32,345 bases of DNA from an uncultured Bacillota bacterium (GCA_947645675.1 CANSDP010000023.1:1-32345); one strand, 5' to 3'; positions 15,202-22,922 are shown, numbered from the stretch's first letter. Numbers and translations are program-made. The notes: generated from the sequence alone by a model not told the origin.

Positions 15202-16095
15202 TTATACCTGCAAGAACTTCCGAATGGCTACCAGCGACCCTCCCACGCCGATGACCGCGCCCACAGCGCAGAAGACCATCAGGATGGTGGGGGCCATGGA
15301 GCTGTAGCTGACGATGCTGACCAGCGACAGGCCGTTGCCCTGAATGGCCAGCTTGGCTACCAGCTGATACAGGCCCCACTGGGCAAAGAACGCGATGAGC
15401 GCGCCGGACAGGCCCAGCAAAATCCCCTCCACCACAAAGGGCCATTCAATGAAGCCGTCGGTGGCGCCGCACATCTTCATAATGGCGATCTCCTCCCGGC
15501 GGTAGAAGGTAGCCAGCTTGATGGTGTTGGCAATGATGAACAGGGACACCACCAGTAAAATCCCAATCAGCACCATAGCCACGCCGGTGGCGATATTGCG
15601 CACCATGACAAAGCCGTCGGCGATCTCAGTGGCCGCGTTGACATCGCCCACGCCCTCCACCTGCTCCAGCGCCGCCTTGGTCTCGGCCATCTTTTCGATA
15701 TCCACCACATGGACTCGGTAGCGGTCCCGGAGGGCGTCGGCGGGCAGGTCGGCCATCACAGAGTTTTCCCCGCCGTGCTTCGCCTTGAAGTCGGCCAGGG
15801 CCTGCTGACGGCTCACAAAGGTGAGCTGGGACACGTTGTCCACCTGGGCCAGCGTGGACTTCATGGCCTGGGCCTGGCCCAGGTTCAGGGTTTCGTCAAT
15901 ATATACAATCATCTCATTCTCATTCTCCAGGTCCCCCAGGGTGTTGTCCAGGTTCACCGCCAGAAGGCTGAAGGACCCCATGATAATGAGACAGGCCACG
16001 ATCATACACACCGCGGCGAAGGACATGAAGCCATGGGTAAAGATGGAGTGCACGCCCTCGCTGACGTAATACCCCGCGTCAAATCTTCTCGACAT
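15202..16095 (-). CDS. ftsX: Cell-division ABC-transporter-like permease FtsX
   Basis: 297-aa membrane subunit of FtsEX, which transmits ATP hydrolysis by FtsE to an extracellular wall hydrolase. It has a cytoplasmic start ([20 protein letters not shown]), one helix (about 20-45), a large external loop (about 50-165) that would contact the coiled-coil M23 protein, then three C-terminal helices. The YRREEIAIMKMCGATDGFI stretch is the family's coupling segment. The ATG at 16095 lies inside ftsE, overlapping it by 17 bp, with GGGTGG upstream; a GTG four codons earlier is less well placed. Translational coupling with ftsE is expected. Confidence 0.95.
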   Translation of the reverse strand: MSRRFDAGYYVSEGVHSIFTHGFMSFAAVCMIVACLIIMGSFSLLAVNLDNTLGDLENENEMIVYIDETLNLGQAQAMKSTLAQVDNVSQLTFVSRQQALADFKAKHGGENSVMADLPADALRDRYRVHVVDIEKMAETKAALEQVEGVGDVNAATEIADGFVMVRNIATGVAMVLIGILLVVSLFIIANTIKLATFYRREEIAIMKMCGATDGFIEWPFVVEGILLGLSGALIAFFAQWGLYQLVAKLAIQGNGLSLVSIVSYSSMAPTILMVFCAVGAVIGVGGSLVAIRKFLQV

Positions 16096-16768
16096 TGTAG
16101 TAACCACCCATTCCGTCGCTGATAATTCGTCCGTTTTCGATCACCACTACCCGCTTGGTGAAGCGGTTGACCAGGTTTTTCTCATGGGTCACCACCAGGA
16201 CGGTGGTTCCCAGCTCGTTGATGCGCTCCAGAAGCATCATGATCTCCAACGAGCGCTGAGGGTCCAGGTTTCCCGTGGGCTCGTCGGCGATAATCATGCT
16301 GGGGTTGTTCACCAGCGCCCGGGCGATGGCTACCCGCTGCTGCTCGCCGCCGGACAGCTGGCCGGGGTACCGGTTCCCCTTCTGCTCCAGCCCCACCAGC
16401 TGGAGGACATAGGGGATGCGCCGCCTCAGCTCCCGGTTGGAGGCCCCGATGGCCCGCATGGCGAAGGACAGGTTGTCATAGACCGTCTTTTTCTCGATCA
16501 GCCGGAAATCCTGAAAGATAACGCCCAGGGTGCGGCGCATGTGGGGCACCTGCTTGGGGGTGATGTTGGTCAGGTTATAGCCGTTGACCATCAGCCGCCC
16601 GTCGGTAGGGGCGATCTCCGCGGTAATCAGCTTGAGCACCGTGGACTTGCCCGACCCGGAGGGACCCACCAAAAAGACAAACTCCCCGTCGTCGATCCGC
16701 AGGTTGACCCCTTTCAGGGCCTTGGTGCCGTTTTCATACTCTTTATATACATCAATAAGGCGTATCAT
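16079..16768 (-). CDS. ftsE: Cell-division ATP-binding protein FtsE
   Basis: 229-aa ABC ATPase of FtsEX at the standard length. Walker A is GPSGSGKST, the Q-loop region is [16 protein letters not shown], the signature is [15 protein letters not shown] and Walker B is [12 protein letters not shown]. The [20 protein letters not shown] sequence is characteristic of FtsE rather than other small ABC proteins. It is the first gene of the operon, driven by a near-consensus promoter at 16851-16879. In Firmicutes FtsEX controls septal or lateral wall hydrolases and, in B. subtilis, entry into sporulation; the M23 gene two places downstream is the obvious effector. Confidence 0.96.
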   Translation of the reverse strand: MIRLIDVYKEYENGTKALKGVNLRIDDGEFVFLVGPSGSGKSTVLKLITAEIAPTDGRLMVNGYNLTNITPKQVPHMRRTLGVIFQDFRLIEKKTVYDNLSFAMRAIGASNRELRRRIPYVLQLVGLEQKGNRYPGQLSGGEQQRVAIARALVNNPSMIIADEPTGNLDPQRSLEIMMLLERINELGTTVLVVTHEKNLVNRFTKRVVVIENGRIISDGMGGYYNVEKI

Positions 16769-16850
16769 GGCGCGATCCGCTCCTCCGCTCAGCCAATTCT
16801 CCCGCCCGAAACGGCGTCTCTCTGTCAGGCCGGGGACATTTCAAGTATTC

Positions 16851-16879
16851 AGTTTAACACAGATCAAATGTGATGTAAA
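16851..16879 (-). promoter_or_regulatory. Promoter of the ftsEX operon
   Basis: On the minus strand TTTACA (16874-16879) and TAAACT (16851-16856) are spaced 17 bp. The leader to ftsE is about 75 nt. Confidence 0.75.
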
Positions 16880-16928
16880 GAAATATTCTGTTAACGTTTT
16901 TCCTTTTCTTCGCCCTTTTTCGCGGAAA

Positions 16929-16954
16929 AGCCCCGCGCCGTCCGGCGCGGGGCT
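16929..16954 (-). terminator. Terminator after the CdaR-like regulator gene
   Basis: A perfect 12-bp GC-rich stem (AGCCCCGCGCCG / CGGCGCGGGGCT) with a minimal loop lies about 20 bp past the stop. On the minus strand it runs into TTTTCCGCGAAAAAGG. Confidence 0.8.
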
Positions 16955-16974
16955 GAAGGGCTTGTGTATCCGTC

Positions 16975-18066
16975 TTACGACTCGATTCCCCGGGAAATCA
17001 GATACTTCTTGACCATCAGGGCCACCTTGAAGGTGATGGCGTCGTCAAACTCCCGCAGGTCCAGTCCGGTAAGCTTTTTGATCTTTTCCAGCCGGTACAC
17101 CAGGGTGTTCCGGTGGACGAAGAGCTTCCGGGCGGTCTCGGACACGTTCAGGTTGTTCTCAAAGAACTTGTTGATGGTCAGCAGGGTCTCCTGATCCAGG
17201 GCGTCGATAGGGCTCTTTTTAAAGACCTCCTGGAGGAACATCTGGCACAAAATGGTGGGCAGCTGATAGATCAGCCGGCCGATGCCCAGGTTTTCGTAGT
17301 TGATGACGGCCTTCTCCGTGTCAAAGACCTTGCCCACGTCGATGGCTACCCCGGCCTCCTTATAGGCCCGGGCCAGGTCCCGGATATGGGGGACGATGGT
17401 GCCGATGCCGATGACCACCTTGACCCCCAGCTCCTGGGTGACGGCGGTGACAATCTGCTTGGCGATCTTGCCCAGCTCCTTGGAGTCGGCCCCCTCGTTC
17501 AGCTGCTTGATGAGGGCCACGTCGGTCTCGTTGATGGAGATGACAAAGTCGGACTGCTTGTCCGGGAACAGGTTCTGGATCACGTCAATGACGGACACGT
17601 CGGCGGGGCCCAGCTGGCGCACCAGAAAGGCGGCTCTGGGCACCTCAGAGACAAAGTGCAGTTCTTTAGCCTGTGTGTACACGTCGCCCAAAAGAATATT
17701 GTCGGAAATGATATTTTTTACAAACGTGGCCTTGTCGTGCTTCTCCTCATAATAGGTCTTGGCGCCGTTGAAAGCCACCACGGCCATAGCGCACAGGGAG
17801 GCGGCCGTCTCGTCCTCTCCCTTGACGAAGGCCGCGTAGTCGAACTGGGCGCCCCAGCCCGCCAGAGGCTTAAAGGTCCTCCCCTCAAACCGGGCCAGGC
17901 CGTTTTCCGCGCCGTTAATGGCGGCGACCGCTCCGGACCAGTGCTCGCCGATGCAGGTAAGCTCGCTGCATGCGACCACGATCCCCTCCGCGTCCACCAC
18001 ACCCACAGTACGGCTGATATTATCCTTCATTTGGAGCACGACACCTTGGAACATCCTGCTGGACAC
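16975..18066 (-). CDS. CdaR/PucR-family transcriptional regulator
   Basis: 363-aa regulator. The C-terminal PucR-type HTH is clear: FFENNLNVSETARKLFVHRNTLVYRLEKIKKLTGLDLREFDDAI. The middle region resembles the GGDEF-like fold common in this family (VVIGIGTIVPHIRDLARAYKEAGVAIDVG). The N-terminal part (about 1-140) would be the sensor; its ligand is unknown. The start is decided by context: GTG at 18108 is at or upstream of the predicted transcription start, while GTG at 18066 follows TAGGAGGG by 7 nt. It sits upstream of ftsE on the same strand but has its own promoter and terminator, so control of ftsEX is only a suggestion. Confidence 0.88.
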   Translation of the reverse strand: MSSRMFQGVVLQMKDNISRTVGVVDAEGIVVACSELTCIGEHWSGAVAAINGAENGLARFEGRTFKPLAGWGAQFDYAAFVKGEDETAASLCAMAVVAFNGAKTYYEEKHDKATFVKNIISDNILLGDVYTQAKELHFVSEVPRAAFLVRQLGPADVSVIDVIQNLFPDKQSDFVISINETDVALIKQLNEGADSKELGKIAKQIVTAVTQELGVKVVIGIGTIVPHIRDLARAYKEAGVAIDVGKVFDTEKAVINYENLGIGRLIYQLPTILCQMFLQEVFKKSPIDALDQETLLTINKFFENNLNVSETARKLFVHRNTLVYRLEKIKKLTGLDLREFDDAITFKVALMVKKYLISRGIES

Positions 18067-18110
18067 AGCGATCCCTCCTACATTTCTGCTCAATTTTTTA
18101 CTGCTCACCC

Positions 18111-18139
18111 ATTATACCGGTTGGCGACCAGTTTGGCAA
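18111..18139 (-). promoter_or_regulatory. Promoter of the CdaR-like gene
   Basis: On the minus strand TTGCCA (18134-18139) and a perfect TATAAT (18111-18116) are spaced 17 bp. The start of transcription near 18104 excludes translation from the GTG at 18108. Confidence 0.85.
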
Positions 18140-18178
18140 GGTTTTTTTTAAAATTTTTTGTTCAGTTTGCCCAATTTC

Positions 18179-18898
18179 TTATAGGGAGGGCTCCGTTCTC
18201 ATGAGCTTGTCCCGCTCTCCGGCTGTTAAAAGCCGCCAATTTCCAGGATTCAGGCCCTCATCCAATGTCAAGGGGCCCATGGAAAGACGGTGCAGGGCCA
18301 GAACCGGCTTGCCCCGGGCGGCCAGCATCCGCTTGACCTGGTGGTATTTTCCCTCCCGCAGGGTTACCAGGCAGGAGGAGCCGTCCCCCACCGGCTCCAG
18401 CCCCGCCGGGAGACAGCGCAGGCCGTCCCCCAGCACCAGACCCGCCGCCAGGGCCTCCCGGTCCGCCTGGTCCACCCGGCCCTCCACCTGAGCCAGGTAT
18501 ACCTTGTCCACATGGCTCCTGGGGGAGAGAAGCCGGTGGGCCAGCGCCCCGTCGTCGGTGAGGAGGAGCAGGCCGGTGGTATCCTTGTCCAGCCGTCCCA
18601 CCGGGAACAGCCCCCGCCGCCTCAGCGCGGGAGGCAGAAGGTCCAGCACTGTGGGCTGGTCCCGGTCCTCGGTGGCGGACAGGAGCCCCGCCGGCTTGTG
18701 GAGCATGATGTAGACATAGGGGGAGCAGTCCACCCGGTCCCCGTCCACCGTCAGGCAGGCGGACGCCGGGTCGGCCTTCTCCTCCGGGCGGGACACCGGC
18801 CTTCCGTCCAGCCGGACCCGGCCCTGCCGCATCAGGTCCTTGACCTCCCTCCGGCTCCACCGGCCGGTGGAGGATAACAGCTTGTCGATGCGCTCCAT
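18179..18898 (-). CDS. rsuA: 16S rRNA pseudouridine synthase, RsuA family
   Basis: 239-aa enzyme that isomerises a uridine in rRNA (position 516 of 16S rRNA for RsuA). An N-terminal S4 RNA-binding domain (MERIDKLLSSTGRWSRREVKDL, about 1-55) precedes the catalytic domain. That domain has LHKPAGLLSATED and the active-site block FPVGRLDKDTTGLLLLTDDG, whose Asp is catalytic, followed by EGKYHQVKRMLAARG. The length fits RsuA rather than RluB/E, though family members are hard to separate by sequence alone. The ATG at 18898 follows GGAGGAGAGCT. A copy of the palindromic repeat lies just upstream. Confidence 0.92.
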   Translation of the reverse strand: MERIDKLLSSTGRWSRREVKDLMRQGRVRLDGRPVSRPEEKADPASACLTVDGDRVDCSPYVYIMLHKPAGLLSATEDRDQPTVLDLLPPALRRRGLFPVGRLDKDTTGLLLLTDDGALAHRLLSPRSHVDKVYLAQVEGRVDQADREALAAGLVLGDGLRCLPAGLEPVGDGSSCLVTLREGKYHQVKRMLAARGKPVLALHRLSMGPLTLDEGLNPGNWRLLTAGERDKLMRTEPSL

Positions 18899-18919
18899 AG
18901 CTCTCCTCCGGTTTCTGTG

Positions 18920-18997
18920 TGTAGGGGCGGATATCATCCGCCCGAAAAATCATAGGCCGTCTCTTGTAAGAGCGGGCGGGTAATACCCGCCCCTACA
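18920..18997. repeat. Paired-palindrome repeat, copy 2
   Basis: The left unit (18920-18943) starts TGTAGGGGCGGATATCATCC, and the right unit (18974-18997) is its inverted counterpart ending CCGCCCCTACA; 21 of 24 arm positions are complementary. Each unit is itself near-palindromic. The 30-bp interior shares no obvious sequence with copy 1. It lies between the divergent rsuA and DUF4830 genes. Confidence 0.85.
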
Positions 18998-19062
18998 GAC
19001 ATATCCTCCCGCCCCGCCGCATACTTTAAAAAGAAAACACGCCACGGAAGGAGAGATGCGCT

Positions 19063-19539
19063 GTGTTGATTATGACCGCGAAGGTCCCAAAACGGAGGCT
19101 GACCCTGGGGGTGGCCGCCGCCGCATTGCTGTGCTGCTGCGCCATCGCCCTGAACTTCGGGCGGGCCCTCACCCAGGAGGTGTCCGCCCCGGGAACCCCC
19201 AGCCCCAAGGGCATCCGGACCAACGCCGACCGGGTGGAGTATCTGTCCGCCTACGGCTGGCAGGTGTCAGAGGAGCCCGTTTCCACTCAGGAGCTGCTCA
19301 TCCCCGAGGAGATGGATGCCAGCTACACCGAATATCTGGCCCTCCAGACCGGGCAGGGCTTCGACCTGGAGGAGTACGCCGGGAAGCGGGTGAAGCGGTA
19401 TACCTATGAGGTGTTCAACTACCCCACCGGCGAGAGCGGGGTGCAGGCCAACCTGCTGGTCTGCAAAAACACCGTGGTGGGCGGCGAAGTCCTCTCCCCC
19501 CGGCTGGACGGTTTTCTCCACGGGCTGGCCATGCCGTAG
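19063..19539 (+). CDS. Small membrane-anchored protein, DUF4830-like
   Basis: 158-aa protein with a basic start and one hydrophobic helix (about 14-31, containing three adjacent cysteines, LLCCCAIAL) that could be a membrane anchor or a lipoprotein-type signal. The external part carries the DUF4830-like pattern NADRVEYLSAYGWQVSEEPV, then EYAGKRVKRYTYEVFNYP and a C-terminal VVGGEVLSPRLDGFLHGL. DUF4830 has no known function. The GTG at 19063 is chosen because AAGGAGAG lies 7 nt before it; an ATG three codons later is too far. It is monocistronic and meets the convergent mscS gene with no intervening base. Confidence 0.8.
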   Translation: MLIMTAKVPKRRLTLGVAAAALLCCCAIALNFGRALTQEVSAPGTPSPKGIRTNADRVEYLSAYGWQVSEEPVSTQELLIPEEMDASYTEYLALQTGQGFDLEEYAGKRVKRYTYEVFNYPTGESGVQANLLVCKNTVVGGEVLSPRLDGFLHGLAMP

Positions 19540-20364
19540 CTATTTCTCCACGATATGTACGTTCAAATGGTCATAGGTCATCTCCACCCCATGGCGCGCG
19601 AAGGTGTCCCGTACTCCCTCCAGAAGGGCGTAGTACACGTCCCAGTAGTCCCCGGAGAGGGTCCACAGGCGGACCAAATACTCGATGCTGCTGGCCTGAT
19701 ACTCCGACAGGAAAATGGCCGGGGCTGGATCGCCCATGATGCCGGGGACGGCCTCCAGCGCCTCCTGGAGGGCGGCCCGGACCTGGGCGGTGGGGGCGTC
19801 GTAGGAGGCGGTAAACTTCAGGTCCATCCGCCGCTTGCCCAGGCGGTTGAAGTTGGTGATCCTTGTGGCGGAGAGCTGGCTGTTGGGGACAAAGATCTGC
19901 TTGTTGTCCGGGGTCACGAAGGCAGTATAGGACATATCCACCGCGGCGATGGTGCCGCTGATGCCGTCGGCCTCTACATAGTCCCCCACCACGAAGGGCT
20001 TGGTCACCAGAAGGACCAGCCCCCCGGCCAGGTTGGACAGGGTATTTTGCAGCGCCATGGACACAGCCAGCCCGGCCACGCTGAGCATGGCGATGATGGA
20101 CGTGACATCCACATCCAGGGTGCCCGCCAGCATCAGGACCAGCAGAACCCAGAGGAAAATATTTACGGCGGTGTGGATATAGCTCCGAATGGCCTCCACC
20201 TTCTGGGACCGGGCCAGCAGGCGGTCCACCGTCTTCATCAGCACCCGGATAACCAGCATTCCGATCAGAAACATGACGGCGATCCGAAGCAGAAGGCCTA
20301 ACGTCAGGTCCTTGACGCCTATGGTTTTGCCTACCGTTTGCAGGACTTCTTCCACTGTTTCCAT
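19540..20364 (-). CDS. MscS-family mechanosensitive channel
   Basis: 274-aa small-conductance mechanosensitive channel, which opens under membrane tension to release osmolytes. Three N-terminal helices are visible; the pore helix is the Gly/Ala-rich AMLSVAGLAVSMALQNTLSNLAGGLVLL, followed by the beta domain PFVVGDYVEADGISGTIAAVDMSYT and IFVPNSQLSATRITNF. The C-terminal alpha/beta domain is complete. The length is close to E. coli MscS (286 aa). The ATG at 20364 follows AGGAGGAACGACAG. It lies downstream of mreB but after a strong terminator, so it depends on partial readthrough or an unseen promoter. Confidence 0.94.
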   Translation of the reverse strand: METVEEVLQTVGKTIGVKDLTLGLLLRIAVMFLIGMLVIRVLMKTVDRLLARSQKVEAIRSYIHTAVNIFLWVLLVLMLAGTLDVDVTSIIAMLSVAGLAVSMALQNTLSNLAGGLVLLVTKPFVVGDYVEADGISGTIAAVDMSYTAFVTPDNKQIFVPNSQLSATRITNFNRLGKRRMDLKFTASYDAPTAQVRAALQEALEAVPGIMGDPAPAIFLSEYQASSIEYLVRLWTLSGDYWDVYYALLEGVRDTFARHGVEMTYDHLNVHIVEK

Positions 20365-20381
20365 CTGTCGTTCCTCCTATA

Positions 20382-20410
20382 AAAACAGCCGGCCTCTGGC
20401 CGGCTGTTTT
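20382..20410 (-). terminator. Terminator after mreB
   Basis: A perfect 13-bp stem (AAAACAGCCGGCC / GGCCGGCTGTTTT) with a TCT loop starts 3 bp past the mreB stop. The minus strand continues TTTTTATAGG. It ends only a few bases before the mscS ribosome site. Confidence 0.9.
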
Positions 20411-20413
20411 GCC

Positions 20414-21445
20414 TTAATAATTCATCTGCTTGCGCCGGGACAGGTTCATGGTGCCGTCCTGCATCTGGTCCAAGCTCTCCAGGCTCTTGCCGGTGCCGTA
20501 GGCCACGCAGGAGATGGCGTCGTCGGCCACATGGGTCTCGATGCCGGTATGGGACTGGACCAGCTTGTCAAAGCCCCACAGCAGAGAGCCGCCGCCGGTC
20601 ATGATGATGCCGTTAGTGGAGATATCGGCCACCAGCTCGGGGGGGGTGCGCTCCAGAACGCCGTGGATGGCCTCCAGAATGGCGGAGGAGGTCTCGTCGA
20701 AGGCCTCGATCATCTCGCTGGAGGTGACGTTGAACACCCGGGGCAGGCCGGTCATGAGGCAGCGGCCCTTGATCTCCATGACCACCTCTTCGGGACGGGG
20801 GAATACACAGCCGATATTCATTTTCAGTTCCTCGGCGGTGCGGTCGCCGATGAGGACGTTGTGCTTGCGGCGGATATACTTTACCACCGCCTCGTCGAAC
20901 TTGTCGCCGGCCACCTTGATGGAGGCGGACTCCACCACGCCGCCCAGGGAGATGACGGCGATGTCGGCGGTGCCGCCGCCAATATCCACCACCATATGGC
21001 CGTCGGGCTTGGTGATGTCGATGCCGGCGCCGATGGCGGCGGCTACGGGCTCCTCGATCAGGTAGGCCCGGCGGGCGCCCGCCTGAATGCCGGCGTCCAC
21101 CACCGCGCGCTCCTCCACCTCGGTGATGCCCGAGGGGACGCAGATCAGCAGGCGGGGCTTGAACAGGGAGAAGGAGGTCACCTTTTTGATAAATTCCTTC
21201 AGCATCCGCTCGGTCATGTCGTAGTCGGAGATGACGCCCTCCCGCAGGGGGCGCATGGCCACGATGTTGCCCGGGGTACGGCCCAGCATGGCCTGAGCCT
21301 CGGTACCCACCTTGAGAAGCTTGCCGGTATTCTTGTCCATGGCCACCACGGAGGGCTCCCGCAGAACCACGCCCTTGTTGCGGATATATACCAAAACCGA
21401 GGCGGTGCCCAGGTCGATGCCGATATCTTTACTAAAGAAACCCAT
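20414..21445 (-). CDS. mreB: Rod-shape-determining actin homologue MreB
   Basis: 343-aa bacterial actin that guides lateral wall synthesis. Phosphate 1 loop IGIDLGTASVLVY, phosphate 2 HMVVDIGGGTADIAVISLGG and adenosine motif GIIMTGGGSLLWGFDKL are all present, as are GVISDYDMTERML and EEPVAAAIGAG. The ATG at 21445 follows AAGGTGG at 8 nt; a GTG four codons upstream lacks a site. The consensus promoter (21521-21549) drives it alone and a strong hairpin ends it. mreC and mreD do not follow, so this is either a dispersed mreB or a paralogue (Mbl/MreBH type), which sequence alone does not settle. Confidence 0.95.
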   Translation of the reverse strand: MGFFSKDIGIDLGTASVLVYIRNKGVVLREPSVVAMDKNTGKLLKVGTEAQAMLGRTPGNIVAMRPLREGVISDYDMTERMLKEFIKKVTSFSLFKPRLLICVPSGITEVEERAVVDAGIQAGARRAYLIEEPVAAAIGAGIDITKPDGHMVVDIGGGTADIAVISLGGVVESASIKVAGDKFDEAVVKYIRRKHNVLIGDRTAEELKMNIGCVFPRPEEVVMEIKGRCLMTGLPRVFNVTSSEMIEAFDETSSAILEAIHGVLERTPPELVADISTNGIIMTGGGSLLWGFDKLVQSHTGIETHVADDAISCVAYGTGKSLESLDQMQDGTMNLSRRKQMNY

Positions 21446-21520
21446 AAGTTGTTCCACCTTATCCTTGTCAATTTTGTCTATCTGATGGCCGCCGGGGGCG
21501 GTCCTTTCGTTCCACTCTAT

Positions 21521-21549
21521 ATTATAGCCTGAGCCTCACGGGTTTTCAA
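21521..21549 (-). promoter_or_regulatory. Consensus promoter of mreB
   Basis: On the minus strand TTGAAA (21544-21549) and TATAAT (21521-21526) are spaced 17 bp. The roughly 70-nt leader contains a short GC hairpin (GGCCGCC-GGG-GGCGGTC, 21487-21503). Confidence 0.85.
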
Positions 21550-21558
21550 CCATTTTTT

Positions 21559-22257
21559 CTAACAATTTTCCTGTTTTTTCGGGGACTCGCTTTGATGCCC
21601 ATCTCCTCTGGCCCGGGCCAGGGTGAGGCAGTACACCTCCGCCGCCCCCGCCTGCCGCAGAAGGGCGCACAGCTCGCTGAGGGTGGAGCCGGTGGTAACC
21701 ACGTCGTCCACCAGCACCACGCGCCTGTCCGTCAGGCTGACGCCGGGCAGCAGGGCGTAGGCTCCCCGGGCGTTGGCCCGGCGGGCGCTCTCCTCCTCCA
21801 GGTCGGACTGGGGGCCGGTGTCCTTCACCTTCTCCAAAAGGGGCTCCGCCGGAATGGACAGCATCCGCCCGATCTCCCGGGCCAGAAGCTCCGCCTGATT
21901 GAAGCCCCGCTGGCGGAACCGCTCCTTGGACAGAGGGGCCCAGCAGATCAGATCGGCCCCCTGGGGCAGACGGCCGGCGAGGCATTGGGCCATCAGGACG
22001 GCGAGGGGATCTCCCAGCGCCCGGACCCGGTGGAATTTATAGTGGTGGACGGCCGAGCGCACCAGGCCGTCGTAGGCCAGCGGCGACCAGCAGCCATCGG
22101 CAAAATCAATCCTCCGCTCCCCCGCTCTCCCCTCCAGCCAGGGCAGCTTCCCCTGGCACCCGGGGCACAGGGGAGCCCGGGGGTCGTCCAGAATCTTCTG
22201 GCAGAAGGGGCACTTGGGCGGGAACAACAGGTCCAGCACCCTCTCCCAGACCTTCAT
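21559..22257 (-). CDS. ComF-family phosphoribosyltransferase-like protein
   Basis: 232-aa ComF/GntX-type protein. The N-terminal double zinc finger has Cys16/Cys19 (CPFC) and Cys31/Cys34 (CPGC). The C-terminal PRTase domain has the PRPP loop VVLVDDVVTTGSTLSEL and the family motif RQRGFNQAELLARE. ComF is a DNA-uptake helper in naturally competent bacteria; family members occur widely in Firmicutes without proven competence. Here it overlaps the upstream ribbon-helix-helix gene by 4 bp (ATGA) instead of following comFA. No other late competence gene is in the window, so competence is not implied. Confidence 0.92.
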   Translation of the reverse strand: MKVWERVLDLLFPPKCPFCQKILDDPRAPLCPGCQGKLPWLEGRAGERRIDFADGCWSPLAYDGLVRSAVHHYKFHRVRALGDPLAVLMAQCLAGRLPQGADLICWAPLSKERFRQRGFNQAELLAREIGRMLSIPAEPLLEKVKDTGPQSDLEEESARRANARGAYALLPGVSLTDRRVVLVDDVVTTGSTLSELCALLRQAGAAEVYCLTLARARGDGHQSESPKKQENC

Positions 22258-22436
22258 TTCAGCTCGTCCTCCGGGATAGGGCCGTGCTCCTTCTCAAACT
22301 CCCGAATACAGGATAGAATCAGGTAGTACGCCTGCCCGTTGATGGTCCGCCCCTCATATTCCGCAATATAGCGCAGCTTTTTGTGGACCTCCGGACTGAC
22401 TCGAAGGCCTATATTTTTAATTGCCCGTTTCTCCAT
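22254..22436 (-). CDS. Ribbon-helix-helix (Arc/MetJ-like) DNA-binding protein
   Basis: 60-aa protein with an RHH pattern: a short beta strand (IKNIGLRVS) followed by two helices (PEVHKKLRYIAEYEG and NGQAYYLILSCIREFEKEHG). RHH proteins bind palindromic DNA as dimers and often repress their own operon or serve as antitoxins. No toxin gene adjoins it; instead it overlaps the start of comF by 4 bp, so both are translated together. The ATG at 22436 has a GAGGCGC site upstream. The AT-rich upstream DNA contains two strong palindromes (22501-22527) that are plausible self-operators. Confidence 0.8.
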   Translation of the reverse strand: MEKRAIKNIGLRVSPEVHKKLRYIAEYEGRTINGQAYYLILSCIREFEKEHGPIPEDELK

Positions 22437-22500
22437 TCCATGCGCCTCATTCTTGTTATAATGTGCATATGGTATACTATTTCCTGCTCTAAGCTTAAAA

Positions 22501-22527
22501 TTGCATGCAAATTATATGCTTATAATT
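22501..22527. promoter_or_regulatory. Twin palindromes upstream of the RHH-comF operon
   Basis: TTGCATGCAA (22501-22510, perfect) abuts AATTATA-TGCT-TATAATT (22510-22527, perfect 7-bp arms). They lie about 65-90 bp upstream of the RHH start, in AT-rich DNA, just downstream of the XRE gene terminator. Candidate operator or promoter-control site; the -10/-35 elements could not be assigned with confidence. Confidence 0.45.
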
Positions 22528-22536
22528 AAAAAAACA

Positions 22537-22554
22537 GCGCGGCAAACGCCGCGC
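22537..22554 (-). terminator. Terminator after the XRE regulator gene
   Basis: A perfect 7-bp GC stem (GCGCGGC / GCCGCGC) with a 4-nt loop is followed on the minus strand by TGTTTTTTTAATT. It lies about 48 bp past the XRE stop. Confidence 0.9.
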
Positions 22555-22601
22555 CATTCACTCACAACACACTCTCTCCCAATCAATACGCTTTTGTCCG
22601 C

Positions 22602-22922
22602 TTAGGCACGCTTTGACTTTTCCAGCAGAAAATCCATAAAGTCCATGACCGTCCGCCGGTCCGACGAGGACAGCTCCTTGTAGACCCCGCACAGCCGCTT
22701 CAGGGAGGACTCCTCCCGCAGCTCGGAATGACCCATGAGGTAATCCATACTCACTGCAAACAGGTCCGCAAGCCGCTTTAAAATCACCTCATCCCGGGGA
22801 AAATGGTTACCGCTCTCATAGAAACTGATCATTCTCGGGGAAATATCGATTGCCTGGCCTAACGCGGCCTGAGTCATTTTTTTCTCCTGACGCAGCTGCC
22901 GGAGCCTTTCGCTGAATGTCAC
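22602..22922 (-). CDS. XRE-family helix-turn-helix regulator
   Basis: 106-aa single-domain regulator. The HTH_3 domain covers residues 1-65 (FSERLRQLRQEKKMTQAALGQAIDIS, then MISFYESGNHFPRDEVILKRLADLF and the typical end VSMDYLMG). A short helical tail (KELSSSDRRTVMDFMDFLLE) may form the dimer interface. The frame stays open to 23060, but GTG at 22922 follows GGGAGGTGA by about 5 nt and the upstream part would translate through the operator palindromes, so 22922 is chosen. It resembles phage-repressor-like regulators but no phage genes are present. It is likely autoregulated through the palindromes at 22964-22997. Confidence 0.88.
   Translation of the reverse strand: MTFSERLRQLRQEKKMTQAALGQAIDISPRMISFYESGNHFPRDEVILKRLADLFAVSMDYLMGHSELREESSLKRLCGVYKELSSSDRRTVMDFMDFLLEKSKRA

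Noticed and set aside
22254-22436. Idea that the RHH protein is an antitoxin of a toxin-antitoxin pair
   Set aside because: Its partner is a normal ComF-family PRTase and no toxin-like gene adjoins it.
22602-22922. Idea that the XRE gene marks a prophage remnant
   Set aside because: No integrase, structural, lysis or att-like sequence nearby; flanking genes are core chromosomal genes.
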